A stretch of DNA of 50,949 nucleotides from Bacillota bacterium (GCA_012735535.1 JAAYHC010000053.1:1-50949), one strand, 5' to 3'. Shown: positions 30,405 to 39,891, numbered from the stretch's first letter. The notes: a model not told the origin generated them from the letters alone. A program made the numbers and translations.

Positions 30405-31970
30405 ATGCAGCGTAGATTCGGTGATCAAGAAGTCGATATCTGTATAGTCGGGGCCGGAGCGGCCGGCGGGGTTCTGGCTCGGGATCTGGCCAGGGCCGGT
30501 TTAAAAGTGGTGGTGCTCGAAGCCGGACCATTCTGGGATCCCCAGCAGGACTTCGCTAGTGACGAACTGAGTATGCAGAAACTCGGCTGGCAGGAGACTG
30601 TCTTGGTTGCCGGAAACAACCCCTTAAAAATGGGACACAACAACACCGGGCGCGGTGTCGGCGGCGGCACCGTCCATTTCACCGGTGTCTTTCTCAGGTT
30701 TCACGAGAGTGATTTCCGGGTCTATAGTCAGGACGGGGTGGCTGACGACTGGCCGATCTCTTACGCTGACCTCGCACCATACTATGACCGGATCGAACGG
30801 GAGATCGCCGTATCAGGCCCAAAACACTTCCCCTGGGGACCTTTTGCCGGGCCATACCCGTATCCGGAACGCGAACCGCTGAGCGCCAACGCCGTGGTCT
30901 TCCGCCAAGGTTGTGAAAAGCTCGGGATCAAGAGTGCCGTAACACCGCTAGCCATTCTCTCGGCGCCCTTTGACGGCAGGCCGCCCTGCATCAACCGGGG
31001 CTTTTGCAACCAAGGCTGCCTGCCGAATGCGAAGTTCAGCACGCTCATCCAACACATTCCTCAGGCTATCGCCGCCGGAGCGGAGGTTTTGCCGGATTGT
31101 ACCGTGACCCAAGTCGAGGTGGATGAGAAAAGCCGTCGGGTCACAGGAGTGATCTTCGTCCATGATGGGACCGAGTATCGCCAACCGGCCAAAATTGTCA
31201 TTTTGGCCAATTTCGTGGTCCAGATGCCCCGCCTGCTACTCAACTCAGCCACACCTGCTTTCCCCGACGGACTGGCCAACTCCAGCGGGATGGTCGGGAA
31301 GGGCATCATGCCGCATAGCAGTTACGATGTCTATGCGAAGTTCCCCGAAGAGATCCGCCTCTACAAAGGAACACCGGTGTTGGCTACAACGCAGGATTTT
31401 TATGAAACGGATCACACACGAGGATTTGTCCGCGGCTACACGCTGCACGCCCACGGAGCCCGGCCGGTGGCGATGGCAACCGGAATCAGTGTCGGCGCCG
31501 GAACCTGGGGCCCACAGTTGCGCCGGGCCATGTTGGATTTTAACTTCTATGCTCGCATAACCCAGGTTGGTGAGGTGCTGCCGTCAGAAAAGAATACGGT
31601 GACCTTGGCAGACGAAAAAGATGACAACGGTCTGCCGCTACCGCTGGTAACCTTCGGCTATGGTGATAATGACTTAAAGCTTATCGATCATGCCGTCGCC
31701 AAAATGAAAGAAATCCTGACAGCGGCCGGGGGTAAGCCGGAATTTGTTATCCCGGATACCGCTCATTTGATGGGTGGGTGTCGGATGGGTGCTGATCCGC
31801 GGACCTCCGTCGTTGACCAGTGGGGCCGAACTCATGACCATCCGAACTTGTACCTGGCCGGAGCACCGATCTTTGTCACCGGTGGCGGGGTTAATCCGAC
31901 CGAGACGGTGATGGCTCTGGCTGCGCGAACCGCGGATCATCTGATTCAGCAGGCGCGACGCGGTCTCTAA
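30405..31970 (+). CDS. GMC-family FAD-dependent oxidoreductase (gluconate/sugar dehydrogenase type)
   Basis: This 521-residue flavoprotein has the FAD motif IVGAGAAGGVLARDLARAG and the loop GRGVGGGTVHFTG. Its C terminus carries HLMGGCRMG and GGGVNPTETVMALAARTADHL. Three cysteines spaced C-x5-C-x3-C (195, 201, 205), followed by AKFST, resemble the iron-sulfur region of multi-subunit FAD sugar dehydrogenases. No signal peptide is seen. Substrate is unknown; a sugar, sugar acid or polyol is likely. The ATG at 30405 follows GGGAGGAG. No cytochrome c subunit gene is near. The last 80 bases lie antisense to the tail of the GGDEF/HD-GYP gene. Confidence 0.88.
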   Translation: MQRRFGDQEVDICIVGAGAAGGVLARDLARAGLKVVVLEAGPFWDPQQDFASDELSMQKLGWQETVLVAGNNPLKMGHNNTGRGVGGGTVHFTGVFLRFHESDFRVYSQDGVADDWPISYADLAPYYDRIEREIAVSGPKHFPWGPFAGPYPYPEREPLSANAVVFRQGCEKLGIKSAVTPLAILSAPFDGRPPCINRGFCNQGCLPNAKFSTLIQHIPQAIAAGAEVLPDCTVTQVEVDEKSRRVTGVIFVHDGTEYRQPAKIVILANFVVQMPRLLLNSATPAFPDGLANSSGMVGKGIMPHSSYDVYAKFPEEIRLYKGTPVLATTQDFYETDHTRGFVRGYTLHAHGARPVAMATGISVGAGTWGPQLRRAMLDFNFYARITQVGEVLPSEKNTVTLADEKDDNGLPLPLVTFGYGDNDLKLIDHAVAKMKEILTAAGGKPEFVIPDTAHLMGGCRMGADPRTSVVDQWGRTHDHPNLYLAGAPIFVTGGGVNPTETVMALAARTADHLIQQARRGL

Positions 31971-34299
31971 CAACTTTCAGGAAAGCCTCGACCACCCGCG
32001 GATCGAATTGGGTCCCCGCACAGCGCTGGATCTCCGCAACGGCTTCCGCCTCGGTCAGCCTTTCTTTGTACGGACAGCCATACACCATCACATCATAAGC
32101 ATCGCAGACCGCCAAGATCCGGGCATTCAGCGGGATCTGCTCATTTTTTAAGCCGCGGGGATAGCCGGTGCCATCCATCCGCTCATGGTGGGCCAAAATC
32201 GCATCGGCAATCGTCACCAGATCCGGATCCGAACTGGCAATGCGGTAGCCGATCTCCGGATGGCGTTTCACGATTTCCCACTCCTCCGGCGTTAAGGGCC
32301 CTGGTTTGCGGAGCAGTTCATCCGGAATGCCGAGTTTACCGATGTCATGCAGCGCCGCCAGTAAAGCCAGCTCATTCAGCTGAGTCTCCGTTAGGCCCAA
32401 CTCAACCCCGATTTTTAAGGCCAGCTCCTTTAGGCGCTCGGTATGTTCCTCAGTCTCCGTCTCCAGTTCCTTGAGACTTTTCATCAAGGAGGTCAACAAG
32501 GAACTGCGAAAGTTTCTCGCTTCCAGCAGCTTATCGCGGTACATCCGGTCTTCGGCCACCTGGATCACATCATGGATCAACTGCTCAGGCGAACTCTTCG
32601 CGGCCACCCCGAGCGCAATGCTGAGACTAATCAGATTCGCGGTCTTAAACTGAGCACAATTCCGTTTGATCCGGGCGGCTACTGCAGCCGCTTGGCTCTC
32701 ACTGGTCTGCGGCAGGAGAATAATGAATTCATCCCCGCCCCAGCGGGCGATGATATCTTCCTGCCGGGCGGACGACTTGAGGATTCTGGCCACATCCACC
32801 AATAACTGGTCCCCCACCGCATGTCCGAAAGCATCATTTACCAGCTTTAAGCCGTTGACATCGCCCATGATGATGGCCAGCGGCAGTTGGCGCGGCACAT
32901 CGAGGCGCTGCAGTTGCTCTTCGAAGTAAGCGCGGTTATACAGGCCGGTCAATTTATCATGAAAACTGAGGTACCGCACTTGCTCCTCTGCCCGGATGCG
33001 TTCGGTAATATCCAGCCAGGAGACAACACTTTGCGTGGTTCCCGGAATCTGCTGGATAGTGCAGAGGACCTCGATGGGGCGGCCATCTTTGGTGATTAAA
33101 GTTAATTCTTTGCAGAACTTGTGCAAATCGCTCTTTAAGCGGCCGCGTTGCGCCGGCACGATGAGATCCGGCAATTTGGCCATGCCAACGACCTCTTGCC
33201 GAGCATAACCGGTGATCTTCTCAAACTCGCGATTGACTAGAACAATAGTAAGGTCAGCTTCGACAATTAACATCGCAGTCCCGGTGCTCTCAAAAGTCGC
33301 TTCATACATCGCCTGCATACGCTGTTGCTCGGTCAAGTTACGGATGATGGTGAAGAGTATCCGATTCCCGTTCACCGCTGATCCGATCGAACTCACTTCG
33401 ACCGGAATGAGCTCCCCGTTTTTGTGGCGATGGTGCACCCGGACCAGTATGCCGCCGGTATCAGCCTCGCGTATTAAGCGGTCAACCTCGCCCTCAGTCT
33501 CGGAGTGATGTAGGTCATAAATGCTTAATTGCTTTAATTCGTTGGCCGTGTAACCGTAGGTCTGGATCGCCATCGGATTCGCATCGACGATCCGGCCGTC
33601 CAAGTCAATCAGCAAAATTATATCCCGTGTATTCTCGAAGAGCGCCTTATACCGGCGAAATAGGATGTCTCGCTCGCGACTCATCCTCTGCAAGCTGATC
33701 AGGAGCATGGAAACAGCGGTCGCCACCGTCAAGGCACTGGTAATCCAGTATCCATAAGGGGCGATCTCCGAAAAGTAGCGCAGAAATGGGTAGTCAAATT
33801 TGTGCAGACCGGCCAAGATCATGCTGCATCCAACTCCTAAGCTCGGCCAAAAAGCCATGGATTGGAAGAAGCGCAGGAAAAAGTAGCCGACATAGATCTG
33901 CATCAGACCGAGGAAAAAGGACGAAAAAACCGTAGAAAGCTGCGGGCTCGCCCCAAATAGATTATTGATAATGCTCCAGATACTAATCACAGTCGCGACC
34001 AGCACCGGGTATTTGTGCCACCGGCGCGCCACCGGCCGGATCTGCCAAACACCATAAGCAAAGAAAACGCCGGCAAAGCAAGTACTGATATCGAGGAGGA
34101 TATTCCACAGGGGGAAGGTTGGATAAAGCCGCTCCAAGCCGTCAAGAGCAAACCGCGCGGCGTACAGACCCCAGGCAACTGCCCAATACATGAGAGCTTG
34201 CACTTGAACTAAGCGGATCCACAAGTTGAAGTGAATGACCGAGACTGCAAGACTGATCAGAAAGGCAGTCCAGGCCGCCAGCAAAATCATCTGTTCCAT
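31891..34299 (-). CDS. Membrane PAS-PAS-GGDEF-HD-GYP cyclic-di-GMP protein
   Basis: This 802-residue sensor has about seven N-terminal transmembrane helices (1-205) and two PAS domains (about 215-330 and 335-440). A GGDEF domain follows (about 445-610) with HDKLTGLYNRAYFEE, an intact GGDEF and a RQED inhibitory site five residues before it. An HD-GYP domain ends it (about 630-775) with HDIGKLGIP and HHERMDGTGYPRGL. Both the cyclase and phosphodiesterase sites look intact. The membrane part and PAS domains suggest sensing of a redox or small-molecule signal. The last 25 residues, rich in Pro and Ser, are encoded antisense to the GMC gene. Confidence 0.93.
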   Translation of the reverse strand: MEQMILLAAWTAFLISLAVSVIHFNLWIRLVQVQALMYWAVAWGLYAARFALDGLERLYPTFPLWNILLDISTCFAGVFFAYGVWQIRPVARRWHKYPVLVATVISIWSIINNLFGASPQLSTVFSSFFLGLMQIYVGYFFLRFFQSMAFWPSLGVGCSMILAGLHKFDYPFLRYFSEIAPYGYWITSALTVATAVSMLLISLQRMSRERDILFRRYKALFENTRDIILLIDLDGRIVDANPMAIQTYGYTANELKQLSIYDLHHSETEGEVDRLIREADTGGILVRVHHRHKNGELIPVEVSSIGSAVNGNRILFTIIRNLTEQQRMQAMYEATFESTGTAMLIVEADLTIVLVNREFEKITGYARQEVVGMAKLPDLIVPAQRGRLKSDLHKFCKELTLITKDGRPIEVLCTIQQIPGTTQSVVSWLDITERIRAEEQVRYLSFHDKLTGLYNRAYFEEQLQRLDVPRQLPLAIIMGDVNGLKLVNDAFGHAVGDQLLVDVARILKSSARQEDIIARWGGDEFIILLPQTSESQAAAVAARIKRNCAQFKTANLISLSIALGVAAKSSPEQLIHDVIQVAEDRMYRDKLLEARNFRSSLLTSLMKSLKELETETEEHTERLKELALKIGVELGLTETQLNELALLAALHDIGKLGIPDELLRKPGPLTPEEWEIVKRHPEIGYRIASSDPDLVTIADAILAHHERMDGTGYPRGLKNEQIPLNARILAVCDAYDVMVYGCPYKERLTEAEAVAEIQRCAGTQFDPRVVEAFLKVVRDRVAPAESDDPRFAQPEPSPSRSD

Positions 34300-34400
34300 C
34301 CGATTTCCCTCCCTGCTCAGTGCTTATTTCGCCATTAACTGGTAATCACTCCTAGAGTCGAACGTCCCAGAAAATGGTTCTTCAGGCAGGAATCTCGTTA

Positions 34401-34433
34401 TTTACAGTAAACTTAAGAGATAACAGTTCGAAC
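34401..34433. promoter_or_regulatory. Two small palindromes in the ltaE / GGDEF divergent gap
   Basis: TTTACAGTAAA (34401-34411) and GTTCGAAC (34426-34433) are perfect palindromes in the 149-base gap between the divergent genes. A second TCGAAC lies at 34358-34363. They could be operator sites, but no known binding consensus is recognised. No convincing -35/-10 pair was found here. Confidence 0.3.
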
Positions 34434-34448
34434 AAAGGTGGCATTCGG

Positions 34449-35501
34449 ATGGGCATTGAGCGATTCATTGATCTGCGTAGCGACACGGTGACCGTGCCAA
34501 CCCCACAAATGCGGGAGGCGATGGCCACCGCGGCTGTTGGAGATGATGTCTATGGTGAGGATCCCACTGTTAACGAACTAGAAGCCAGATCAGCCGAACT
34601 AATGGGCAAAGAAGCCGGTCTCTTTCTTCCGAGCGGCACGATGGCCAACCAAGTAGCCATACTCGCGCATACCGACCGCGGTGATGAGGTCATCGTGGAT
34701 TCAGAGTCACATATCTTCTATTATGAACTGGCTGCTCCGGCAGTCGCCGGAGGGGTGCAGTTGCACCCGGTACCCGCTTTACATTCTCCCACGGCGCTTG
34801 ACAGACTCACGGCAGCTATTCGGCCGCAGAGCTTGCTCTTTCCGCGAACCAAATTGATCTGCTTAGAGAACACTCACAACCGGCTGGGTGGTACCGTCAC
34901 CCCACCCACAGTGATGGAAGCCATTTATACCACCGCCCATGATCATGGTCTGGTCGTCCACCTCGACGGAGCCAGGATTTTTAATGCGGCCGTTTATCTC
35001 GGTCTGCCGGCCCGGGAAATCGCCCGCTGGAGCGACTCGGTGATGTTTTGTCTCTCCAAAGGACTAGCCGCCCCCGTCGGTTCGGTGCTCACCGGCTCCC
35101 GCTCGTTCATTGACCGCGCCCGCAAGTACCGAAAATTGCTTGGTGGCGGGATGCGCCAAGCCGGCATTCTGGCTGCCGCCGGGCTGGTGGCGCTGGAGAC
35201 CATGATCGACCGCCTGAGCGAAGATCACGCCAACGCCAAACACCTCGCCGAGGGCCTGGCCAAAATCGCCGGAATCAAGCTGGACTTAAATACGGTCCAG
35301 ACCAATATTGTAATCTGTGACATAGAAAAGACCGGACTGAATCCAGACGAATTCATCTCCGGTCTCAAAGCCAACGGTGTGTTGGCAAATAGTTTCGGCG
35401 GCAACCTCATCCGCTTTATCGCCCATAAGGATGTTAAGCGTGCAGATATTGAACAAGCCCTGGAAGTCATCCGCTCCGTTGTCGCCCGAAAAACGCGGTG
35501 A
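34449..35501 (+). CDS. ltaE: Low-specificity L-threonine aldolase
   Basis: This 350-residue PLP enzyme cleaves L-threonine (or allo-threonine) to glycine and acetaldehyde. Motifs are [18 protein letters not shown] at the start, [40 protein letters not shown] with the PLP aspartate, and the PLP lysine in [12 protein letters not shown]. The ATG at 34449 lies behind AAAGGTGGC; a longer frame from 34374 has no ribosome site. It converges on lpdA with only one base between stop codons. Confidence 0.95.
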   Translation: MGIERFIDLRSDTVTVPTPQMREAMATAAVGDDVYGEDPTVNELEARSAELMGKEAGLFLPSGTMANQVAILAHTDRGDEVIVDSESHIFYYELAAPAVAGGVQLHPVPALHSPTALDRLTAAIRPQSLLFPRTKLICLENTHNRLGGTVTPPTVMEAIYTTAHDHGLVVHLDGARIFNAAVYLGLPAREIARWSDSVMFCLSKGLAAPVGSVLTGSRSFIDRARKYRKLLGGGMRQAGILAAAGLVALETMIDRLSEDHANAKHLAEGLAKIAGIKLDLNTVQTNIVICDIEKTGLNPDEFISGLKANGVLANSFGGNLIRFIAHKDVKRADIEQALEVIRSVVARKTR

Positions 35502-35502
35502 T

Positions 35503-36882
35503 TTAGCTTTCAAGCAATGCAACCAATGCTTCGGCGGTGGTCTCAGCCAAAGTCGGGTGGGCTCTGATCACCTCGGCCCACCGCGCGACCGGTATACCCT
35601 CGGCCAGTGCCAAAACGGCTTCCGGCAGCAAATCCGAGGCATGCGGTCCCAAGATGTGTACCCCGAGCAGCTTGCCCTCGCGGTTGGCGATGACTTTGAC
35701 CAACCCCCGGTTGTCGTCGGCAGCCAGCGCTTTGCCGTTGGCTGTGAACTGTTGGAGCCCGACGATCGGGTCGAGCCCCCGCTCTCTGGCCTGCTCCTCG
35801 GTGAGCCCCACCGCAGCCGCCTCCGGGCTGGTAAAGACGACGCTCGGCACCGCCGTGTAATCCATCGCGACCGCCTCGCCACTCATGTGCCGGACCACGA
35901 TCTCGGCGTGCTTGGAAGCAACATGGGCTAATTTGTACGGTTGGTCGGCAAGATCGCCAATGGCATAAATCCCCGGAACACTGGTGCAGAGCTGCTCATC
36001 GACGATGACTTCGCCCCGCTGATTGAGCGCCACACCAACCGCTTCCAGGCCAAGGTTGCTCGAGTTGGCCACCCGCCCGACGGCGATCAAAACCTTGTCC
36101 CCTTCATACCGACCATCCGCGGTCATGATTACGCCGCGACCATGCTCAGCCCGGACTGACTCGACCATGACCCCCGTCTTGATCGTAATCCCTTGTCTTT
36201 TCAAGAAACTTTTGAGGCGCTTGGTGATCTCAGCATCCAACATCGGCAAGATCTCGGGCATCGCCTCCAAAATGGTCACCTGTGAACCTAAGGCTGCAAA
36301 GACTCCGGCTAACTCACAGCCGATATATCCACCGCCGATAACTATAAGCGACTGCGGGATTGAGCGCAACTTCAGCAAGTCGTCACTCGTTAAAACAACC
36401 TCACCATCGATCTCCCATCCGGGGAAGACCCGCGGCCGCGATCCGGTGGCCAAAATGATCTTGTCGGCCTGGTATTCACAGACTTCCCCGGCGTGGTTGG
36501 TAACAGCCAGGGTGGAGGGCGCGCGCAGCACTGCCCGGCCGCTGATCAAGGTAACCCCATGCCGGTCAAACAAGCTTTGGATCCCTTTACGTAAACGCGC
36601 AGTTACACTCTCCACAAAGATCCAAACGCCCTCGGGGTCTAGGGTGGCACCCGTGACTCTGATCCCCACTTTATCAGCCGCTAAGATACTCTGATATCGT
36701 TCGGCCACCCCAACCAAAGCTTTGGTCGGGATACACCCACGGTTAAGGCAGGTCCCGCCAACCTCCCGCTCCTCGATGACGCAGACCGACAGACCTTTGG
36801 CTGCAGCTTTGAGGGCGGCGACATATCCGCCGGGTCCGGCTCCGATCACCGCAAGATCAAAAGAGTTTACTCCGCTGGTCAC
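35503..36882 (-). CDS. lpdA: Dihydrolipoyl dehydrogenase
   Basis: This 459-residue FAD disulfide oxidoreductase reoxidises dihydrolipoamide of 2-oxoacid dehydrogenase or glycine-cleavage complexes. Motifs are VIGAGPGGYVAALKAA, the redox cysteines in GGTCLNRGCIPTKA, the NAD-binding VIGGGYIGCEL, and the C-terminal HPTLAET active-site histidine. A GTG at 36882 behind GAGGAGAGAGCAA overlaps the fur-like stop as GTGA, so I prefer it to the in-frame start at 36912. No E1, E2 or glycine-cleavage genes are in the window. ltaE, which makes glycine, is its convergent neighbour. Confidence 0.94.
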   Translation of the reverse strand: MTSGVNSFDLAVIGAGPGGYVAALKAAAKGLSVCVIEEREVGGTCLNRGCIPTKALVGVAERYQSILAADKVGIRVTGATLDPEGVWIFVESVTARLRKGIQSLFDRHGVTLISGRAVLRAPSTLAVTNHAGEVCEYQADKIILATGSRPRVFPGWEIDGEVVLTSDDLLKLRSIPQSLIVIGGGYIGCELAGVFAALGSQVTILEAMPEILPMLDAEITKRLKSFLKRQGITIKTGVMVESVRAEHGRGVIMTADGRYEGDKVLIAVGRVANSSNLGLEAVGVALNQRGEVIVDEQLCTSVPGIYAIGDLADQPYKLAHVASKHAEIVVRHMSGEAVAMDYTAVPSVVFTSPEAAAVGLTEEQARERGLDPIVGLQQFTANGKALAADDNRGLVKVIANREGKLLGVHILGPHASDLLPEAVLALAEGIPVARWAEVIRAHPTLAETTAEALVALLES

Positions 36883-37334
36883 TTGCTCTCTCCTCTCCGG
36901 CAACGATGACAATAGCCGTAAAACTTAACCTGGTGGTCGAGAATATCAAACTCATATACTTCGCCGATCGACCTTTCCAGCCGTTCCAACAAATCCTCGT
37001 TGACTTCCGCGACATCGCCGCACTTGATGCAGATCAGATGGTGGTGGGCATGTTTGCCGTGCTGGCTGAGCTCATAACGATTTTTCCCGTCACCGAAATG
37101 CACTCGCTCGATGATCCCCATTTTGGCAAAGAGCTCCAAAGTCCGATAGACCGTAGCTAAGCCTATCTCCGGAAACTGCTCCTGAACAAGACGGTGGATA
37201 TCCTCCGCACTTAAATGCTCACCTTCATGGTCGCAAAAGATCTGCATAATTAGCAGCCGTTGGGGAGTTACCCGATAGTTCTTGGCCGTCAGTTTCTCCT
37301 GCAGAAATTGGAGTCGTTCATGCAAGCGAATCAT
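36879..37334 (-). CDS. Fur-family metal-responsive regulator
   Basis: This 151-residue regulator has the Fur winged helix (RVTPQRLLIMQIFCDHE, GLATVYRTLELFAKMG) and a C-terminal dimer domain with two CxxC pairs (C102/C105 and C142/C145) that hold structural zinc. Family members sense iron, zinc or peroxide; HGKHAHHHLIC is the metal-site region, but the subtype cannot be decided. The gene is coupled to lpdA by a GTGA overlap and follows the thioredoxin-like gene by 18 bases. Peroxide or zinc sensing would fit its redox neighbours, as an inference. Confidence 0.93.
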   Translation of the reverse strand: MIRLHERLQFLQEKLTAKNYRVTPQRLLIMQIFCDHEGEHLSAEDIHRLVQEQFPEIGLATVYRTLELFAKMGIIERVHFGDGKNRYELSQHGKHAHHHLICIKCGDVAEVNEDLLERLERSIGEVYEFDILDHQVKFYGYCHRCRRGESK

Positions 37335-37352
37335 CCTCCTTGGGCGAGCCGG

Positions 37353-37916
37353 CTACTCCACCACCTGCTTGACCAAAGCTTCGAGCGTGGCGGCGGAGAT
37401 TGCTCCCACCCTCTTAGTGATAATTTTACCGTCCGGGCCGATAATGAAGGTTGCCGGTATCCCTTGTACAAGGTATCTGGCGGCGACACTGCCATCAGTA
37501 TCAAGAAGGGTCGGCATTGAGTACCTGTTTGCCTGCATGAACTGCTTGACCGTAGTCGGCTGCTCTTGGATGTTAACCAGCAAGAAGGTAGCTTCTCTGC
37601 CCTCACGCTGAAAACGCAGGTGCATCCGGTTAAAATCCGGCAGCTCCATGCGGCACGGCTCACACCAGGTTGCAAAGAAGTTGAGAAAAACTACTTTGCC
37701 GCGCAAATCACTGAGGCGAACCTTTTGCCCCGCCAAGTCGGTGAGGGTGAAATCAGGGGCTAGGGAACCCTCAAAGGGAGCCGCTAAGTCACTATCAACC
37801 GCATGGCGTACCGACTGTTGCCAGACCCCGTAGTAATATAGTCCTCCTCCGATGAGAGCGATCAGAACAACGATAACTGGAAAAAACTGGCCCTTTGTTC
37901 TCTTTTCGGCAGACAC
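37353..37916 (-). CDS. TlpA/ResA-like membrane-anchored thioredoxin
   Basis: This 187-residue protein has an N-terminal membrane anchor (about residues 10-28) and an extracytoplasmic thioredoxin fold. The active site is WCEPC in FFATWCEPCRMELPDF, with DLRGKVVFLNF before it and a cis-proline loop (QGIPATFIIG). ResA-type proteins reduce apocytochrome c or other exported thiols, using electrons from CcdA. The ccdA gene lies 55 bases upstream, which supports that pairing. The GTG start follows AAAGGATG. Confidence 0.92.
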   Translation of the reverse strand: MSAEKRTKGQFFPVIVVLIALIGGGLYYYGVWQQSVRHAVDSDLAAPFEGSLAPDFTLTDLAGQKVRLSDLRGKVVFLNFFATWCEPCRMELPDFNRMHLRFQREGREATFLLVNIQEQPTTVKQFMQANRYSMPTLLDTDGSVAARYLVQGIPATFIIGPDGKIITKRVGAISAATLEALVKQVVE

Positions 37917-37971
37917 CTAAGTTCATCCTTTCTCTTGGCGAAATTTTTCTGAGAAAAATGTTAAATTGGCT

Positions 37972-38682
37972 TTAACTCCAGCTTGCGAGGGTCGAAAAGA
38001 GATTAAAATAAACTAGTAAACCTAAAATGACTAATAGGATACCTGTAAAGATCTTAATCAGACCGAGGCGTTTCTGGAACCAAGGAAGATAATAGTGGCC
38101 AAAACGGTCCAGCGTCAAGGCGATCAGCAGAAATGGGACGGCCAGACCAAGCGAATACCAGGCAAGAAGCCATATACCTGCGGCTAGTGTCGTCCGAGTA
38201 GAGGCATAGGCCAAGATCGACCCCAAGACCGGACCGATACACGGCGTCCAACCGAAACCAAAGGCCGCTCCCAGCAAGAACGATTTGATGAGCTCAGCGG
38301 AGGTTCGGCCGGTGACCTGAGCTTGGAGGCCAGGACGCCATTCGCGTTCAAATAAGCTGATTTTGCAGACGCCCAAGGTTTGTAAGCCGAAGACGACAAT
38401 GACCACCCCGGCAATTTTGCGCATCAGCACCTGATTGATCAGTAAAAACCGACCCAGTACGGTTGCCGAAGCACCCAACAAGATAAAAATCACCGTAAAG
38501 CCGGCGATAAAGCCGAGGGCATTCTTAAACAGTCGCCAGTTAAAAGCGGTTGCCTCCGGCGAACGCTCGACCCCGCCGGTTAGGTAAGTGATATATACCG
38601 GGACCAACGGCAAAACGCACGGAGAAAAAAATGATACCAATCCGGCAACAAAGGCCACCAGCGTAGAAATATTGGACTCCAT
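37972..38682 (-). CDS. ccdA: Cytochrome c biogenesis protein CcdA
   Basis: CcdA (236 residues) is a six-helix membrane protein that passes electrons from cytoplasmic thioredoxin to extracytoplasmic thiol proteins. The family motifs with the redox cysteines are visible: FFSPCVLPLVPVYITYLTGG and GFGWTPCIGPVLGSIL. The length fits the short Firmicutes form. The ATG follows GGAGGGAAGCG, 24 bases after alr, so it is probably in the same transcript as the cell-wall and cofactor genes upstream and the TlpA-like gene downstream. Confidence 0.95.
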   Translation of the reverse strand: MESNISTLVAFVAGLVSFFSPCVLPLVPVYITYLTGGVERSPEATAFNWRLFKNALGFIAGFTVIFILLGASATVLGRFLLINQVLMRKIAGVVIVVFGLQTLGVCKISLFEREWRPGLQAQVTGRTSAELIKSFLLGAAFGFGWTPCIGPVLGSILAYASTRTTLAAGIWLLAWYSLGLAVPFLLIALTLDRFGHYYLPWFQKRLGLIKIFTGILLVILGLLVYFNLFSTLASWS

Positions 38683-38706
38683 CGCTTCCCTCCGTCCACA
38701 GCACCA

Positions 38707-39891
38707 TTAATCATCGAAATAAGAAACTTGCACCACTTTTTCGGCTGCGATTGCCCGGCCATTCTTGATGTACACGCGGGGTATGCGCGGACCGATATTG
38801 CAGATGATCTCGTAATTGAGCGTCCCCATATGGGCGGCTACTTCTTCAGCGGAGATATACTCATCACCTTGCCGCCCGATCAGCACAACCTCATCACCCA
38901 GCCGGGCATCGACATCCGGCGGGACCGCAATCATAAACTGGTCCATACAAATCCGGCCGATGATCGGCACCCGCCGACCGGCTAAAAGCACCTCCGCTTT
39001 ATCGCTCAATAGTCGCGACCAACCATCGGCATACCCTAGCGGCACCCCGGCGATCGTCATCGCCTTGGCGGCCCGGAAAGAACGCCCATAACTGACATAG
39101 CTGCCCGCTGGGATCCGCTTGACAAACACCAACCGGGCCTTGAGCGAGAGAACCGGTCTGAGTTTGAGGTCCCGGTGAACTTCTGCCGACGGGTAGAGGC
39201 CATATAAAATAATGCCCGGACGGACCAGATTCTCGCCAAACTCCGGTGTATCCAGAACAGCTGCACTATTGGCCGCATGGACCCAGGAAAAACTGATCCC
39301 GTGTTCATGCAAATCGCGCAAAACCCGTTTAAAAGTTTCATATTGGGCAATCGTATAGGTTTTGTCCTGCTCATCAGCGCTGGAAAAGTGTGTATAAATC
39401 CCGATCAAGTCCAGATGTGGCAGCCGACGCAGCTTCTCGACAAAAGGCAATACATCTTGGGGCAAGACACCCAACCGGCCCATGCCGGTATCCACTTTGA
39501 CTTGCACTTTTGCCACCCGGCCATAGCGGCGTGCGGCCAAGGCCAAAGCCTCCGCGACTTCGAGATCACTGACCGCGCAGCTAAACCCACCGCGGACGAC
39601 CGCTTCAGCCTGGTCCGGGAGGGGCATGCTCATAATATGGATCGGCGCGGCGATCCCGGCCCGGCGTAGCTCCTGAGCCTCTTCAACCAGACCGACGCCG
39701 AGCCACTTCACCCCGTTCTCCAGGGCAACCTTGGCCACTTGTACCGCTCCATGTCCATAGCCGTTGGCTTTAACGACCGCCATTACTCCGGCCGGTTTGG
39801 AGTGTTCGACAACGGTTCGCACATTGTAAGCTAGATTATCTAAATCAATCTCTGCCCATGCCGGGCGCATGCCCACCGGCAGTTCAATCAT
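38707..39891 (-). CDS. alr: Alanine racemase
   Basis: Alanine racemase (394 residues) is a PLP enzyme that makes D-alanine for peptidoglycan. The PLP lysine is in AVVKANGYGHGAVQVAK, the catalytic tyrosine lies in the MDQFMI region's partner segment GSYVSYGRSFRA, and GRICMDQFMI is present near the C-terminal domain. The ATG at 39891 follows AGGAAGTGAGTAA, one base after the nnr stop. In Gram-positive spore formers alr can also affect alanine-triggered germination, which is known for the family and not shown here. Confidence 0.97.
   Translation of the reverse strand: MIELPVGMRPAWAEIDLDNLAYNVRTVVEHSKPAGVMAVVKANGYGHGAVQVAKVALENGVKWLGVGLVEEAQELRRAGIAAPIHIMSMPLPDQAEAVVRGGFSCAVSDLEVAEALALAARRYGRVAKVQVKVDTGMGRLGVLPQDVLPFVEKLRRLPHLDLIGIYTHFSSADEQDKTYTIAQYETFKRVLRDLHEHGISFSWVHAANSAAVLDTPEFGENLVRPGIILYGLYPSAEVHRDLKLRPVLSLKARLVFVKRIPAGSYVSYGRSFRAAKAMTIAGVPLGYADGWSRLLSDKAEVLLAGRRVPIIGRICMDQFMIAVPPDVDARLGDEVVLIGRQGDEYISAEEVAAHMGTLNYEIICNIGPRIPRVYIKNGRAIAAEKVVQVSYFDD

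Noticed and set aside
34374-34448. 25-codon extension of threonine aldolase
   Set aside because: It has no ribosome site and includes the palindromic control region; the start at 34449 has AAAGGTGG at good spacing.
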